From: Elymus sibiricus | Taxonomy: Eukaryota > Streptophyta > Magnoliopsida > Poales > Poaceae | Assembly (NCBI GenBank): GCA_039707655.1 | Contig: CM077665.1 | Location: 444,229,531-444,293,530, forward strand | Reading direction: 5' to 3' | DNA length: 64,000 nt | In this document: in pieces, positions 45,535-57,378 of the stretch | How positions within the stretch are numbered: the stretch's first letter is position 1 | Layout of the letters: the number at the start of each line of letters is the position of its first letter | Program-made: the position numbers and the translations under genes | Notes under the pieces: model-generated | What the model was told of the DNA's origin: nothing | Databases searched by the model: none | The model's input: the letters and a program-made list of their open reading frames with translations, nothing else

Positions 45535-46623
45535 TTTTCTGGGGGCTGTTTGCGCACTGTGCTGCAGTGTTGGGCGACTCCAGATAAGTTCAGCTGGCCT
45601 GGCCTACATATTTTTATAAGCCGGTTCGTGCGCGCTGCACGGTGCGTGCACTCCTGTTTGCAAGATACACTACTGCTATGATTTTTGGCCCCTTGACACC
45701 GACGGCGGGCAAGCAGTGCCGTCCGAACGACTTCGGTTACACCATCGATGGCACCCAACTGCCGAATTAACGTTAGAAAGACAAATATCAAGATCAGATC
45801 TCCATGGTCTACGCCAATTCTCTATTGCTGCTCCCCTTCCTTAAAGCTCGTCCACCAATACTCTACTTGTCATAAAGAAACGCTTGATCTCGCTGCTGCG
45901 TTCGGTTGAGAGCACAAATCTACTCCGGCTCGTTGGGTCAGTGTTTACACCCCTGTTTACCAAAATTTTGTTCCGTGTTCGGTCCGTGACGCCGACGGCG
46001 AGCAGTGCCGCACCGAACCGCCCAACACAAGTGCGTAGGCACGCGGCTGATGCCGACGGATGCTATGCAGTCGTATCGTCCATGCCATCGCCAGCTTGTG
46101 ACGACCACCGTTTTGTCTGCATTGGCAGGAGAACAAGGGAGCACCGCTCGGTTGGGGTTGGGTTGCCATCGCGAGCGTGCGCGCGCAGTCCCCGGGTGTC
46201 GTGCCCGGAGCAGCACGGCGCCACGCCGCGGGATGTGCGCGAGTGCCACCCGTGTACGGCGCGCCGTGTCTCTGTTCACAATGGACCGCGCCGTGAACAT
46301 GTCTGCTGCGTCCATACCTGTGGCGCAACGCGGGAGCTACAAGTTCTTTTTTGAGGGGTTACATGGGAGCTTTTTCTTTTTTAAAGAGAGCATTCTCTCC
46401 GATTTCCATATATCAGGAACCACTTGTCTTAAGACGCGCTGACAAGGACTACACGGGACCGGCCCAGTTGCGCCTCTATGGCATATTTCCATATATCAGG
46501 TACGTTAATGGGCCGGTCCACTAGAGCCATGTCTCGCTTATATTTTACAAATATATTTTTGATGTCTACTTTTTTGTACACATTGTAACTTTGCTGTATA
46601 CATCTAAATTTTTAATACAAATT
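45535..46623. other. Intergenic DNA without recognised genes
   Basis: GC-rich between 45960 and 46330, AT-rich after that. Frames up to 156 residues on the plus strand and 125 on the minus overlap each other and have no domain. The phrase TTTCCATATATCAGG occurs twice (near 46403 and 46486). Nothing more can be supported. Confidence 0.3.
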
Positions 46624-46625
46624 TA

Positions 46626-46748
46626 CTCCCTCCGATGCATATTACTTGTCTTCGATTTGTTTCGATATGGATGTATCTAACACTAAATACTATCTACACA
46701 CATCCGTATCTAGACCAATTTGAGACAAGTAATATGGATCGGAGGGAG
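46626..46748. mobile_element. Stowaway MITE, 123 bp
   Basis: Ends CTCCCTCCGATGCATATTAC and, on the other side, GTAATATGGATCGGAGGGAG are inverted copies, with TA on both sides (46624-46625, 46749-46750). This is a complete Tc1/mariner-class MITE of common Triticeae type. It could fold into one long hairpin. Confidence 0.95.
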
Positions 46749-46750
46749 TA

Positions 46751-48280
46751 ACATTTTTCAGATGTACTATTACCTTTTTTTATATGCATGTTTTTTTTTC
46801 ATGTGTTAAACATTTTTTGAATTATATGAAATAGTTCTAGCAAAATAACTTTTTTATTTTGTATAAATGTTTTCTAAATGCCGTAAATATTTCCACACAC
46901 ATTTTTTTTGAAATTTAACATAAATTTCATTGAATGGTACAAAATATTTGTTCTACATAAACTTTTTTTTACATTGTTTAATATCTTACAAAAATGTCAC
47001 GTGGATGTGGGCCAATGTTACTAGGGACACCGGTAGGATTGGGTCTGGCCCCTGTTCTGTTTCACTGTGCTAGCTACATGACACTACGGAAGCCTCTGCA
47101 TAGCCCGTTAGTGTTTTTTTTTTCTGTTCTCTTCTTTTCTATTCTCATTTTTCCTTTACATTTTAATTTTCTTTTAGCTTATGATTCCCTTTGGTTCCTT
47201 TTTTCAAGTTTTTTTCTATGCAGCAGTGTTTCTCAAAATGTTTATGGTGTATTTTTAAAAGGTTCATTACATACTCTAAAACAAATTCAACTTGCTTTAA
47301 AAACCGTGTTCCATGCATTGAAAAATGTTTGTGGCTTATTTAATTTATAAATATTTGTCACATAGTTAAAAAGTATTCAGCGTTACTTACAAATGTCAGC
47401 ACGTATAAAAAATTGTGCGCCATGCATCTGGAAATTATTCATCGTATATTTTAAAAAGTTTGTTTTTTGCAATGTTCATATTTTTAGTATCTTTTTTGGT
47501 TTTTCTTGTTTCTTTTTATTTATATGTTTTCAGTGTTAAAAACAAATGTACCTTTTTATATTGCTTCAACACTTCTAAATTTATATAATCATATTTTGGG
47601 AATATGGGAATGCTTTTTATGAAAAATAAATCTAGAACGCGTGAACAGTTTTTGATTGCAGGTACATTTTTAAACATGTGAACACTTTTTTCACTACATG
47701 AACATATTTGAAATACACGATGAATATTTTTTCTAATATATTGCAATTTCTTTTTAATGAATCAATGACCATATTTAAATCAACGTTATTAATTTTCCAA
47801 GTACACATAACAATTTTGTAATACACTATAAACGTATTTTAAATACCGAATGGAGTTTTCTCAAGTACGCCTTCTCCATACGTATGAATATTTAGTTGCA
47901 TATGCACGAACATTTATTTGTGTACGCATTACCATTTCTTTTCTTGCAACATTTTTTGTGATCAAGTATAGCCAACATTTGTATCGTGTCATGTAAACAT
48001 TTTCTTTTTGTATGTGAATACTCTTTTTATGCGGCATGGGAGATAGTTATTATTTTATTTATGCACAGAAAACAGTTATGTGTCGCCAGAATAACAAGCT
48101 TTATACATGTTAAGATTTTTCATTTGATTTAGCCAAAAAAATCCATATGAATTTGATTAAAATAATAATTTCTGTTACTTGTGTGTTTTTTTGGACTCTA
48201 GGCGTGGAGATTGTGGTTTTATCTAATTCTATTTTTAACAAAAGGCCACATATACATATACACCTTTTATCATAGGGCGA
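46751..48280. other. AT-rich segment, possibly inside an old DNA transposon
   Basis: About 1.5 kb of strongly AT-rich sequence with repeated words such as AACATTTTTT and GTGAACACTTTTTTC. The style resembles the internal filler of Triticeae CACTA elements, but no CACTA terminus is visible in this segment. No coding frame is credible. Confidence 0.35.
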
Positions 48281-49516
48281 CTGGCCCAATTTTCGGTCGG
48301 TCGCCTAGCAACCGTCCGAATGGGGCGACATATCCGCGCGATTGGTCCTCTCCTTGACGCAAAGGGTCAACCCATGCATCGAGCTCACCGCGCTCCCCCG
48401 TCGCACCCCACACCAAACTTCGCATGCTCCCCACACCATGACCTCAATGCTCGCCGACCCGCGTCCATCGCCTCACAACCATCGCGTGGCATCGTCACTC
48501 GCGCACCGATGCTCTGTCCCCTCCGGTTGCAGCAACTGGGTGCAAGCGCAAAACTGTCATGGTGGTAGAACGTTTGAACGTTTCACCAACAGGTGCAACA
48601 AAAAGTCCCCTGCGTGCTCGCGCGAGTACTGTCGTTATCGCTGGTCGACTAGACATTCGGAGCACGCCGATTGCAGGTTTGCTGGTTGACACTGGTTCCG
48701 CTGCCACATTCAGAGTCAAAATAACGTCGGTGCATGCATAGGGAGTTCCGACGGGGTCGCAGCGAATGGACAATTCAAAAATACAGTCATAATTCATGCT
48801 AACTGGACAATGTTTGTTTATTTTGATATATCTACATCAGAAGGACAGAATTTAACAAAGTTCAAGTAAAGCGGTATTTCTTAAAACTAAATGTAGCAAG
48901 GTAACGGACGGTGACCTCGTAGGCATGACCTCCGAGGCCGCTGACACCTCCGTCATTGTCCCCTCTATCGTTGCCACCATCGCCATTGTCTTCCTTAAAG
49001 CGGCGGAAGGCCACCCAGGGGTAAGAACAACCCTGTTTGGCCATCGTTGCACGCTCATGGTGCAACCGCTTGGCTGCTGCCTCTACATGCATGTTGTGTC
49101 GACCGTGGATGCACTCTTTCCCCTTGGCACTAGGTGCGGCGAGGGCACGAGCGGCGCGCTAGACTCCTTCAGCCCAGCTTTCAGGAGCTAGGTGCCGATT
49201 CATCGCCAACAACTGGCAGGCTTATGCGCGGTGGTCCTGGACCGGTCCTCAACCCAGGTGGAGTACATCGGGAGAACGACAGAGGAGGACGTGGTCTCAA
49301 CGTCGAGTCGCCTCGACAGGAGCTAACACCCTAACATGAGGGGAAGTTTTTTTGTGGCACAAGTATATTTTTGTCCTTCCACCGTGCGTAAACTATATTT
49401 AATAATTACAAAATATCAACATCTACAATACCAAATAAATACAACTTGTAATATTTCATGATGAATCTAAATATATTGATTTGATTTTGTGAAATTTGGT
49501 TAAATTTTAGCAAATA
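48281..49516. other. Intergenic segment, mixed composition
   Basis: Short frames exist on both strands (for example 48559-48741 and 48925-49191 on the plus strand, 48495-48797 on the minus) but they overlap and have no recognisable domain. The segment 49330-49516 is AT-rich. It ends at the target site of the next LTR element. Confidence 0.3.
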
Positions 49517-49521
49517 CAACC

Positions 49522-49679
49522 TGTTGAAAGGGAGAGAGGGATTTGGTGGAATAGTTGATTTATTGCTTGAGCCTCGTGGGTATATATATATAGAAGACCA
49601 TGATCACCTTGGAGTACAAGACAAGCCAGAATAATTCCTAGTCTATCTTTTGTTTCCTAACTAATCACGATACTCAACA
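49522..49679 (-). repeat. 3' LTR of the small LTR element
   Basis: On the minus strand it runs TGTTGAGTATCGTGATTAG to CTCCCTTTCAACA. A TATATATATATA run lies near 49582. It differs from its partner LTR at about eight positions and in the length of the TA run. Confidence 0.88.
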
Positions 49680-49690
49680 TCCCCCCGCAG
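49680..49690 (-). promoter_or_regulatory. Polypurine tract of the small LTR element
   Basis: Minus-strand TGCGGGGGGA directly precedes TGTTGAG of the 3' LTR. Confidence 0.7.
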
Positions 49691-50056
49691 TCACAACGGT
49701 AGCGACGCAGACGGTGAGACTGGAGAAGAATCCGAAGGTAGGCCGACGGTCATCCCCCCACAGTCGTAACGGTCGATGCATCGCGGAAGTCGTGGCTGGA
49801 GTAGAAACCGACGAGGTTGCTCAAGCAAGGCGGTAGCCCTTTGTGCCGATGTCGAGGTAGCCAAGAGCGTAGGGTGGTGTAGCCGTGGTCAAGGTAGCCG
49901 TGCAAAGAACGCCATGGTCGATGTCGAGTAGGGGTAGCCGGTGTTGAGGTAGTTGCCGAGGAGCCGCGGGCGCAAGGAGGCGCCGAGTTAGTCATGGGCG
50001 CAGTGGTGTCGAAGTAGTGGTGCGCCGGGAAGAAGACAAAGTTGAGACGCGTCACG

Positions 50057-50240
50057 CCGGGATTGCCAAGTCCGGGAACACGTCGTGGACGAAGGCATGC
50101 ATCGGTGTTGCCAGCACCGGGCATGCGTAGACGGACGAAGTCGATGTTGACGATGCGTCGCTCCAGGCTTGCCAGACCTGGAAACACATCGGGGACGAAG
50201 GCACGCGTCGGTGTTGCCAGCACCGGGCATGCGTAGACGG
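50057..50240. repeat. Two-copy tandem repeat of about 112 bp
   Basis: The block around GGTGTTGCCAGCACCGGGCA followed by TGCGTAGACGG occurs first at about 50057-50130 and again at 50169-50240. The last 30 bases are identical between copies and the preceding 40 are diverged. It lies in the internal region of the small LTR element. Confidence 0.75.
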
Positions 50241-50657
50241 GGACATGCACACAACTTGTACGCCATGTTGAGGAGGCTAGCAAAGAAGGACTCGACGACG
50301 GGTGCGGCGCAAATCGGCGGGGGCCGATGTCGCCCGCGGTGGTCGGAGTAGATGAAGTGGTCGGGGTAGACGACGGCGACGCTGGCGATGAGCTTGTGCT
50401 GGACGAAGAAGAAGGGGTGGACTGGCGGCGCGGCTCGGGTGAGCGAGCTACAGCGACGCCGAAGAAGAGCGGCGGCCGCGGCCTGACGGCGGCGGCAGCT
50501 GGTTAGGAGCGCGGCGGCGATGCTCGAAGTAGGCGACGAACCCGACAACGTGACGAAGACCGGCGCGGACGGTGGCGTTCCTGCGCCGAGGGAGACGGCG
50601 CGACGCATACCACAGGATGTCGACGCGCGGGGACGGCGAAGTGGACCGCGGGCCAGC

Positions 50658-51070
50658 GCTACGACCCGAAGGGGCGACACAGCGGCAGCAGGCGGGTCGG
50701 GGCGACGGCGGGAGACCTCGGGCGGCAGCGGTGACCGCGGGCCGCGGCGCTACGGCCCGAAGGGGCGGCACGGCGGCGAAGCGCGGGTCGGTGCGACCGC
50801 GGGGACGGCCTCGGGCGGCGGCGGAGACCGCGTGCCACGCTCGCTACGGCCCGATGGGGCGACGAAGCGGCAGCGCGAGGGTCGACGCAGCCACGGGGAC
50901 GGCCTGGAGCGGACGGCCTCGGGGCGGCGGTGGACCGCGGGCCGCGACACTACGGCCCGAAGGGGCGACGCAGCGGCAGCACGCGGGGCGATGCGGCCGT
51001 GGGGAGAACCACGGGGCGGCGGCGCTGCAGCCCGACGGGGTGACGCAACGGCAGCCCGGTGCTCGATCGG
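50658..51070. repeat. Degenerate GC-rich tandem array, period 75-106 bp
   Basis: GCTACGGCCCGAAGGGGCGA or a variant recurs at 50658, 50749, 50843, 50949 and 51024, followed by CGGCAGC and G/C-rich text (GGCCTCGGGCGGCGGCGG). Five units with spacing of 91, 94, 106 and 75 bases form the core of the small LTR element. Long open frames on both strands across it result from the lack of stops in GC-rich repeats. Confidence 0.7.
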
Positions 51071-51796
51071 TGGAGGGGCGCGCTTTACTCGGGACAGTCT
51101 TCACGGGACATGCGAAGGCGCGCGGAACCGACGGGCCAGGTTGGTCGCACGGCGTAGATGAGGCGGATCGCGGCGGCGGGCGGGTGATCAATCCGATCGC
51201 GCGCGAGGTCGGGGACGCCGCTCGATGGAGGCGGGATGGCGGTGGAGTCCGAGATGAAGCCGGCGACGACGGTCGGCAGGGCGGCCGTACAGGCGCGGCG
51301 TAGATCGACGGGCGGGCCGGTGCGCGAACGGCGGGTGTGATGGGACGCCGCATGGCGCGAGGCCGCCAGGTTGGGGCGATGCAGGAGTCCCGATCGGAGC
51401 AGGGCGGTGACGGCCGACGTAGGGCGACGGGCGAGCAGACGCGCGGGCGACGGACGTGAAGGGCCGCCGCGTCGCGCGAGGCCGCAGGGTCGGTGTAGAG
51501 GCCGGGTCGCGCCGATGTCGGAGTAGAGGCGCGGGGTTGACGGTGGCGGCGGGCGACGTAAGCCGATCTTAGATCAGAAAACCAAAAAGAAAACGCCGAT
51601 CAATGCGACCGGTGGAAGAGAGAAAACGCCGGATTAAGAGATCGGGAAAAAGACTCTCTAGGGCAGCCGGTCAACACGACCGGCGGACGAACCCTAGGTA
51701 CGGGCAGCGTGGCCCCCGGTGGCGGTCATGGAGGCCGACCGTCCCGGGGGCGGCGCGCGGTGCAGAAGCGGTGGACGGTGGCTAGGTTTAGGAACT

Positions 51797-51810
51797 TGCG
51801 GCAGATACCA
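51797..51810 (-). promoter_or_regulatory. Primer-binding site of the small LTR element
   Basis: Minus-strand TGGTATCTGCCGC begins right after the LTR end (CAACA, then one base). It matches the start of the initiator-tRNA(Met) site TGGTATCAGAGC at 8 of 12 bases. Confidence 0.65.
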
Positions 51811-51966
51811 TGTTGAAAGGGAGAGAGAGATTTGGTAGAATAGTTGATTTATTGCTTGAGCCTCGTGGGTATATATATAGAAGTACATGATCAGCTTGGA
51901 GTACAAGACAAGTCAGAATAATTCCTAGTCTATCATTTGTTTTCTAACTAATCACAATACTCAACA
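51811..51966 (-). repeat. 5' LTR of the small LTR element
   Basis: On the minus strand it runs TGTTGAGTATTGTGATTAG to TCTCTCCCTTTCAACA, with a TATA-like TATATATAC near 51875. Any transcript from it would run away from the histone H4 gene, whose start codon is about 500 bp away on the other side. Confidence 0.88.
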
Positions 51967-52005
51967 CAACCGAGGACAAAACTTTTTTTGTTTTTTTGAG
52001 GGTAA

Positions 52006-52049
52006 CAGATTTTTTATGTTCCCGCAAAAAAAAACCATATCTTTTATGT
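52006..52049 (+). mobile_element. Possible third retroposition footprint
   Basis: CAGATTTTTTATGT at 52006-52019 and CATATCTTTTATGT at 52036-52049 match at 12 of 14 bases. Between them lies TCCCGC followed by an A run, nearly the same tail as in the footprint at 10001. The partial match and the simple sequence make this less certain. Confidence 0.4.
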
Positions 52050-52162
52050 GAAAGTAGAAAAACGAGAAGAGTACAACGATAAACTGAGCTACGAACATTC
52101 TCGTCTAGGCCAAGGGAAAAGACAGATTGTCCTCCAATTACTCGGCATGGCCCAAATCATAG

Positions 52163-52780
<618 letters not shown>

Positions 52781-53150
52781 ATGCGCAGTGGCGCCAGCAG
52801 TGGGGCAACCTCCTCGTTTGCTCTGTTATGTGTGCCGTAGTAGATGATGAGATTTACTGATTTGGCGTGCTTCGTTGTGTTCTGTCTTTCGGTTCAGTAA
52901 GCTGTGTAACACCCTGTTCTGTTCAATGCAATCAGTTCGATCCTGAATCCTGGCGAAATGCTTCACTGCTGAATTGTGTTTTTCTAAGACCGACTGGTTT
53001 GATTCCTCTGTTAGATCGTATAGCTCCACTGAATCAGTCTTCTTTGTTGTATTTGACACTCGTCGCTTCCCAGTTCAGATCGTATAGCTGGACTGAATCA
53101 GTTCTCTTCATTTGTTTAAGTATTTGAAACTCGCTGCTTCTCATTTTAGA
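52781..53150 (+). other. H4 3' flank
   Basis: AT-rich sequence after the H4 stop. Plant histone messages are polyadenylated; TTCAATGCAATCAG near 52921 could be the end region, but no clear AATAAA is seen. Two GATCGTATAGCTxxACTGAATCAG-like direct repeats lie near 53016 and 53077, a local duplication of about 61-bp period. Confidence 0.4.
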
Positions 53151-53237
53151 TCGTGTATCTGTATTTTTTAGACGAAAAGGGGTTTCCCCCTGCCCCATTT
53201 TATTAAAGGAGGCAACAGCAGCTCGTGTATCTGTATT
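53151..53237 (-). mobile_element. 57-bp 5'-truncated LINE footprint with 15-bp duplication
   Basis: TCGTGTATCTGTATT stands at 53151-53165 and again, perfectly, at 53223-53237. The 57 bases between them read on the minus strand as GCTGCTGTTGCCTCC through CCCCTTTTCGTCTAAAA, an A-rich end of the kind seen at the 3' terminus of grass LINEs. It is a severely truncated target-primed insertion downstream of H4. Confidence 0.8.
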
Positions 53238-54268
53238 GAATCATCCTTTTATTTGTTCATGTATTTGACACCCATACCAGTAACAGTCTGCAGAAGAGAT
53301 GCAATCCATCCACTCAGGCACTGTGACATGCCCCTACCAGTAGAATCTGTCATGCCCTACCTGAAGACTCCCAGCAACACGCAAGCTGCTGCAAGATGTT
53401 GAAATGGCCAAGTTCTGCTGATTCCATTATTTGCTCTGCATTGCAACTCCATGCCCTATACCTCAGTAGCAATTTGCATCAAGGGTGAGGAGGAAACTAT
53501 ATCTTCTGTAGGAACTTTTGTATTCAAAAGGCTAGTTTCATGACCAATAATTCTCACATATTGTCCTGTTAACCCAGAATATTAGCAAAACTAAGTTTTT
53601 ACTTCTCATTATTGTTGTCACGATACTAATTTTTTATGTCTTATGCCGTCGACATAAAAGCAATATTTTGTAGTATCTGCACATACTGCTAACATAATTT
53701 TCATTGTTAACTCATAATCTCGTATCCATCCTGACATAACTTTTGTCCAATTTTTTTGTGTCACTATTCTTTTCCAGCAACATTAGTACCACTTGGGAAG
53801 AAGTCACAGGTGTATCTATGAAAATAAAGCTTTACCATTAACAAAGATCAGCTACATGGTATTTATTTGTCGATTGGAGTTTTGATTGCATCATCATGAT
53901 TGTTTTCTGACCTATTTATTTTCGCAAGTAACTTTATCTTTTTGGTAGCCGATATTTTGTTATTCCTTTGTGCAGAGGAAGTGGATATACCACCATTTTA
54001 TCAAAGGTTATTACTCAGCTCTTTTGCAGATATTCGATTTTCATAAGCCTTGTTGACTGCCATCCTTTTCAGAGTTTTCCATTGAAATATAACTTTGTTA
54101 CAGTCTATAAGTATGTTCTTTACTAAACATATATTTTGTTTTTAAATCAAGATAATGTGGTGGGCTTTGGTCAATGTGGCATTCTTAATATCCTGTGCCT
54201 GGTATTGCACAAGCGTCCAATTTTATGTTATGTCGATTATTAGTAAATGAAACCAGAGATTATAACCC
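53238..54268. other. AT-rich intergenic segment between H4 and a LINE
   Basis: About 1 kb of AT-rich DNA without coding potential. Its left part could be distal H4 3' sequence. No repeat border is visible. Confidence 0.35.
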
Positions 54269-55920
54269 TTGGAACACAAATCTGTAGATGAAACCGTGGT
54301 TGTGTTAAACGGTTTTCCTTGCCCCTGGATAAATTGTAAAAATGGTCTTAGACAAGGGGACCCACTTTCTACCCTTTGGTTCATTCTCGTTGCCGATATC
54401 CCACAACGCCTAGTGTTTCACTCCCACACGGACAACCTACTTCACCACCCCTAGACAGAACCTCCCCCACCGTTCCTCAGTATGCCGACGATATGCTCAT
54501 AATCACCCACACCTTTGCTACCACTGCCACACAACTCAGGAAAATCCTGGATCGTTTGCTAATGCTACTAGCCTCTCGTTCAATTTCCACAAGACTACCT
54601 TCCTACCAATCCATGTCCAACCCACCACCGCCGCGGACATCACAAACCTATTTGGATGCGCCGTTTCTAGCTTTCCCCAAACCTATCTATGCCCACCGCT
54701 TTCTCCCAAAAGATCCCCGCTTCGACCTTCCAACTGATCGTCCAATGCTCTCTCAACTACCTCATCGGGTGGATTGCCCGTCTACTTTCTCATGGTGTTG
54801 GGTCGGCGCTTCTTTCTTTTGTAATTGACCCCCTTGTTGTCTATTTCATGTCCGTTTTCCTCATTCCCAATCTTTTGTGGAAATAACTTCACACGGTTCA
54901 TTGGGCCTTTTTTTGGATGGCAGAGGAAAGCCTGTACGGGGATCAATGTCTTATTTGCTTGGAAAAATGTTTGCAAACCAATAAAAAATGATGGTCCGGG
55001 TTTAAAGAACTTGCTTACTCAGAAAAATTGCTTACCAATGAAGTTCACTTTCAAACTTTTAAAGTGCCCTTATCTCCTTTGGGTAAATGGTACCATAGAC
55101 GCTATACACATGCTATTGCCGACAAACATGCAAACCATTCCTTCCTCTGTAAAATTATGAGCTACCAAGTCCCCACTCTTCAGAAAATCTCCTTCGTCCT
55201 CACAAGTAATGGCGTCACCATGTTCTTTTGGACTAACACATTGATCCGCCCCCAACCTCTAGCTACTCTTTGCCCACACCTTTTCTCCCACTCAATTAAA
55301 ACTACCGTCCTAGTCTCGCAGGTGTTTGCAGGAAGGTTTGCTCTCTAAGCTACAAAATTAACCTACTAATGTTGCGACATATGATCTTGTGGATACGTTG
55401 TCTTTGTTGCATGACTTCGCCCCTAATGATGATGCCGACGACTGATTCCTTATCCATGGACTACCCTTTTCCGCCAAGCACGCCTACTCCATACTCACCA
55501 TGAGGAGATGGAGGACCCACATGCCACTTTCTCTGGTCCTCAAAGGTGCCAATCATGGTGTAGATTTTCGGATGGGTACTGTTCAGAGACACCCTCAACA
55601 CCAAACATAGCCCGTTCAAGAAGTGTTTGCCTCCAACAGTTCATGCCTTCGATGTGATGCTCTGGTGGAAGATGCCACTCACCTATTTATCCATTGTCCC
55701 GCCGCAGTTCAAGTCTGGAACACGCTCCCTATTCCCGCGCCTCACTCCCTTCACATGATCTGGGAGGTCCACCTCTGCCCCCAACGGGCCTCGACGACGA
55801 CATTTGGCCATCGACCGCTCTCTCGATCCTCTAGAAAACATGGGACTCTAGGGATGCACGTGTCTTGCCTGACAAAGACCATCTGACTAAAGCCACCATT
55901 ATGAACATTGCAAAATTATT
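54269..55920 (+). pseudogene. Degenerate LINE reverse transcriptase (plus strand)
   Basis: NGLRQGDPLSTLWFILVADI near 54340 is the conserved RQGDPLSP segment, and QYADDMLIITHTF at about 54478 contains the catalytic YADD. Further on there are thumb and connection remnants (LLPKDPRFDL) and a zf-RVT finger CLRCDALVEDATHLFIHCPA near 55640 with VQVWNTLPIPAP after it. There are many frameshifts. The finger belongs to the plant L1 clade that ends without RNase H, or its RNase H has been lost. No 5' part (endonuclease) and no poly-A border are recognised. Confidence 0.8.
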
Positions 55921-56029
55921 TATCCCTTTGGATTTTTAGATTCAAGAACATCTCTTAGAAGGTGACAGCCGTGTCTTGGCGCTGATACCTTGCATCTCGC
56001 GCTAGCTCACTCCTATGACCTCTCTGAAA

Positions 56030-56410
56030 GGATCGATATAGTCGACTAGAGGGGGAGGGGAGGGTGTGTGTGTAAATAAAAGACTACAAATTTTAAACTT
56101 AATTACCAATTTTAGGTAAACGAGGATAAAGTAGGTTCTCTAGATAAAATCGCAACTAGATGAACACAACCTATATGAGAAGGCAACTTAAGGCAACGTA
56201 TGATAGGCAACAATCTATTTAGCAAGTCAACAAGCATACAAAGCAATATAAAGGCACGAGAAAGGATTAACCACAAGTGAGTCGAAGACGCGGTTTTATC
56301 CTGAAGTTCACACTTCCTTAGGGAAGTGCTAAACTCTGTTGGAGTGGTGCCGGAGCCAAGGCTCACGGAACGCCACAGAAGGCTCACCGTATTCTCGTCA
56401 AGCGACCTCA
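56030..56410. repeat. Unclassified repeat with AGAGGGGGAGGG start
   Basis: It starts CGACTAGAGGGGGAGGGG, a motif like that at 22185, and contains phrases (GGAGTGGTGCCGGAGCCAAGG, CTCACGGAACGCCACAGAAGG) that I associate with high-copy Triticeae repeats. No gene or paired terminus is visible. Confidence 0.35.
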
Positions 56411-56836
56411 TGGAGTCCTAGACTAGGGGGAGGGTACTCACCACGTCGTCTCCCGACCAGGTGGGTCGGGTCGAGGACCCCCATGGCGATTCACTAATGA
56501 GCCACTTCGGACAGCCCATGATGTATACAAGGAAGATTCCACAAGAATTGGTGCACAAGATGACGACTCTTCTAAACCCCAGGCCTCCGGTGTATTACAT
56601 AAACTGAGGCTAGACTAGTCAATAGATTATTACATTATAACTTAGATCAACAATCTCGTGGTAGATATCTATACCCTATACTATACTCCATATCAATACA
56701 ATAAAAAACAGGACGTAGGGTATTTTCTCTTCAAGAGAGCTTGAACCTGGGCAAAATCCTGTGTTCATGTTACCATCTGTCCAAGAAGCCTAGCTTAGGA
56801 CCCCTACCTCGAGATATACCAGATTTAGCATCGACA
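56411..56836 (+). repeat. LTR-like segment A (Gypsy type)
   Basis: It begins TGGAGTCCTAGACTAGGGGG and ends GCATCGACA, followed by TTTGTGGCCCATCG, which looks like a primer-binding region. Near the end it has ATACAATAAAAAACAGGACG, as in segment B. It lacks an internal coding region, because segment B starts within 15 bases. Confidence 0.5.
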
Positions 56837-56845
56837 TTTGTGGCC

Positions 56846-57338
56846 CATCGAGGGAGTCCTGGACTAGGGGTCCTAGCTGAGATGGTCTAGTCCATGGGCC
56901 GGGCTGTAGGCCCATCCTGGAGGAAGGACTTCAGAGACCTTATGATGAAGCGTGAGCATATCAGATTCTACCAAAGACTTGGCGTGTGCTCCAAGAAGAG
57001 GATGATTCGTTCGGCATGTAATCCATAGATGGTAACCGACATTCATGTAACCCTAGATACCCTTGGTGCCTATATAAACCGTAGGGTTTAGCCCATAGAG
57101 GACACCCATACACAACATCATCGCCCCTAGGGTTTATACCACAAACTTACGATCTCGAGGTAGGTCAACTCTGTACTCGCTACATCATCAATATAACAAG
57201 AGCAGGACGTAGGGTTTTACCTCCATCGAGAGGGACCAAACTTGTGTAAAAGCCTCGTGTCTTTTGTCTCTTGTTACCATCGATCTGATCTCACAGCTCG
57301 GGCCCCCTACCCGAGGTCTGCCGGTTTTGACAACGACA
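56846..57338 (+). repeat. 5' LTR of a Gypsy element (segment B)
   Basis: It starts near CATCGAGGGAGTCCTGGAC and ends GGTTTTGACAACGACA before TTGGTGCTTTCATTGAGAGC, the usual beginning of the internal region in a large group of Triticeae Gypsy elements. A TATA-like CCTATATAAACCG lies near 57069. The left border is uncertain because the first two bases do not read TG. Confidence 0.65.
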
Positions 57339-57378
57339 TTGGTGCTTTCATTGAGAGCTCGCTGTGTGATGATAAGGA

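Larger units (their letters stand above)
49522..51966 (-). mobile_element. Small non-autonomous LTR retrotransposon
   Basis: Two short LTRs (158 and 156 bp) enclose 2.13 kb, with a perfect target duplication CAACC at 49517-49521 and 51967-51971. The strand follows from the signals: on the minus strand TGGTATCTGCCGC, close to an initiator-tRNA(Met) site, follows the LTR at 51811, and a tract TGCGGGGGGA precedes the LTR at 49679. The interior is extremely GC-rich, has tandem repeats and encodes no reverse transcriptase or integrase, so it needs an autonomous Copia-type partner. At 2.4 kb it is larger than typical TRIM elements. Confidence 0.88.

Noticed and set aside
45884..46442. Genes in the GC-rich stretch after the LINE
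   Set aside because: Four overlapping frames on both strands, no domain.
50658..51070. CRISPR-like regular repeats
   Set aside because: This is a eukaryotic nuclear sequence and the units are degenerate, GC-rich and without unique spacers between constant repeats.
50572..51353. Large proteins (up to 243 residues) in the small LTR element
   Set aside because: They translate a GC-rich tandem array, and equally long frames occur on the opposite strand.
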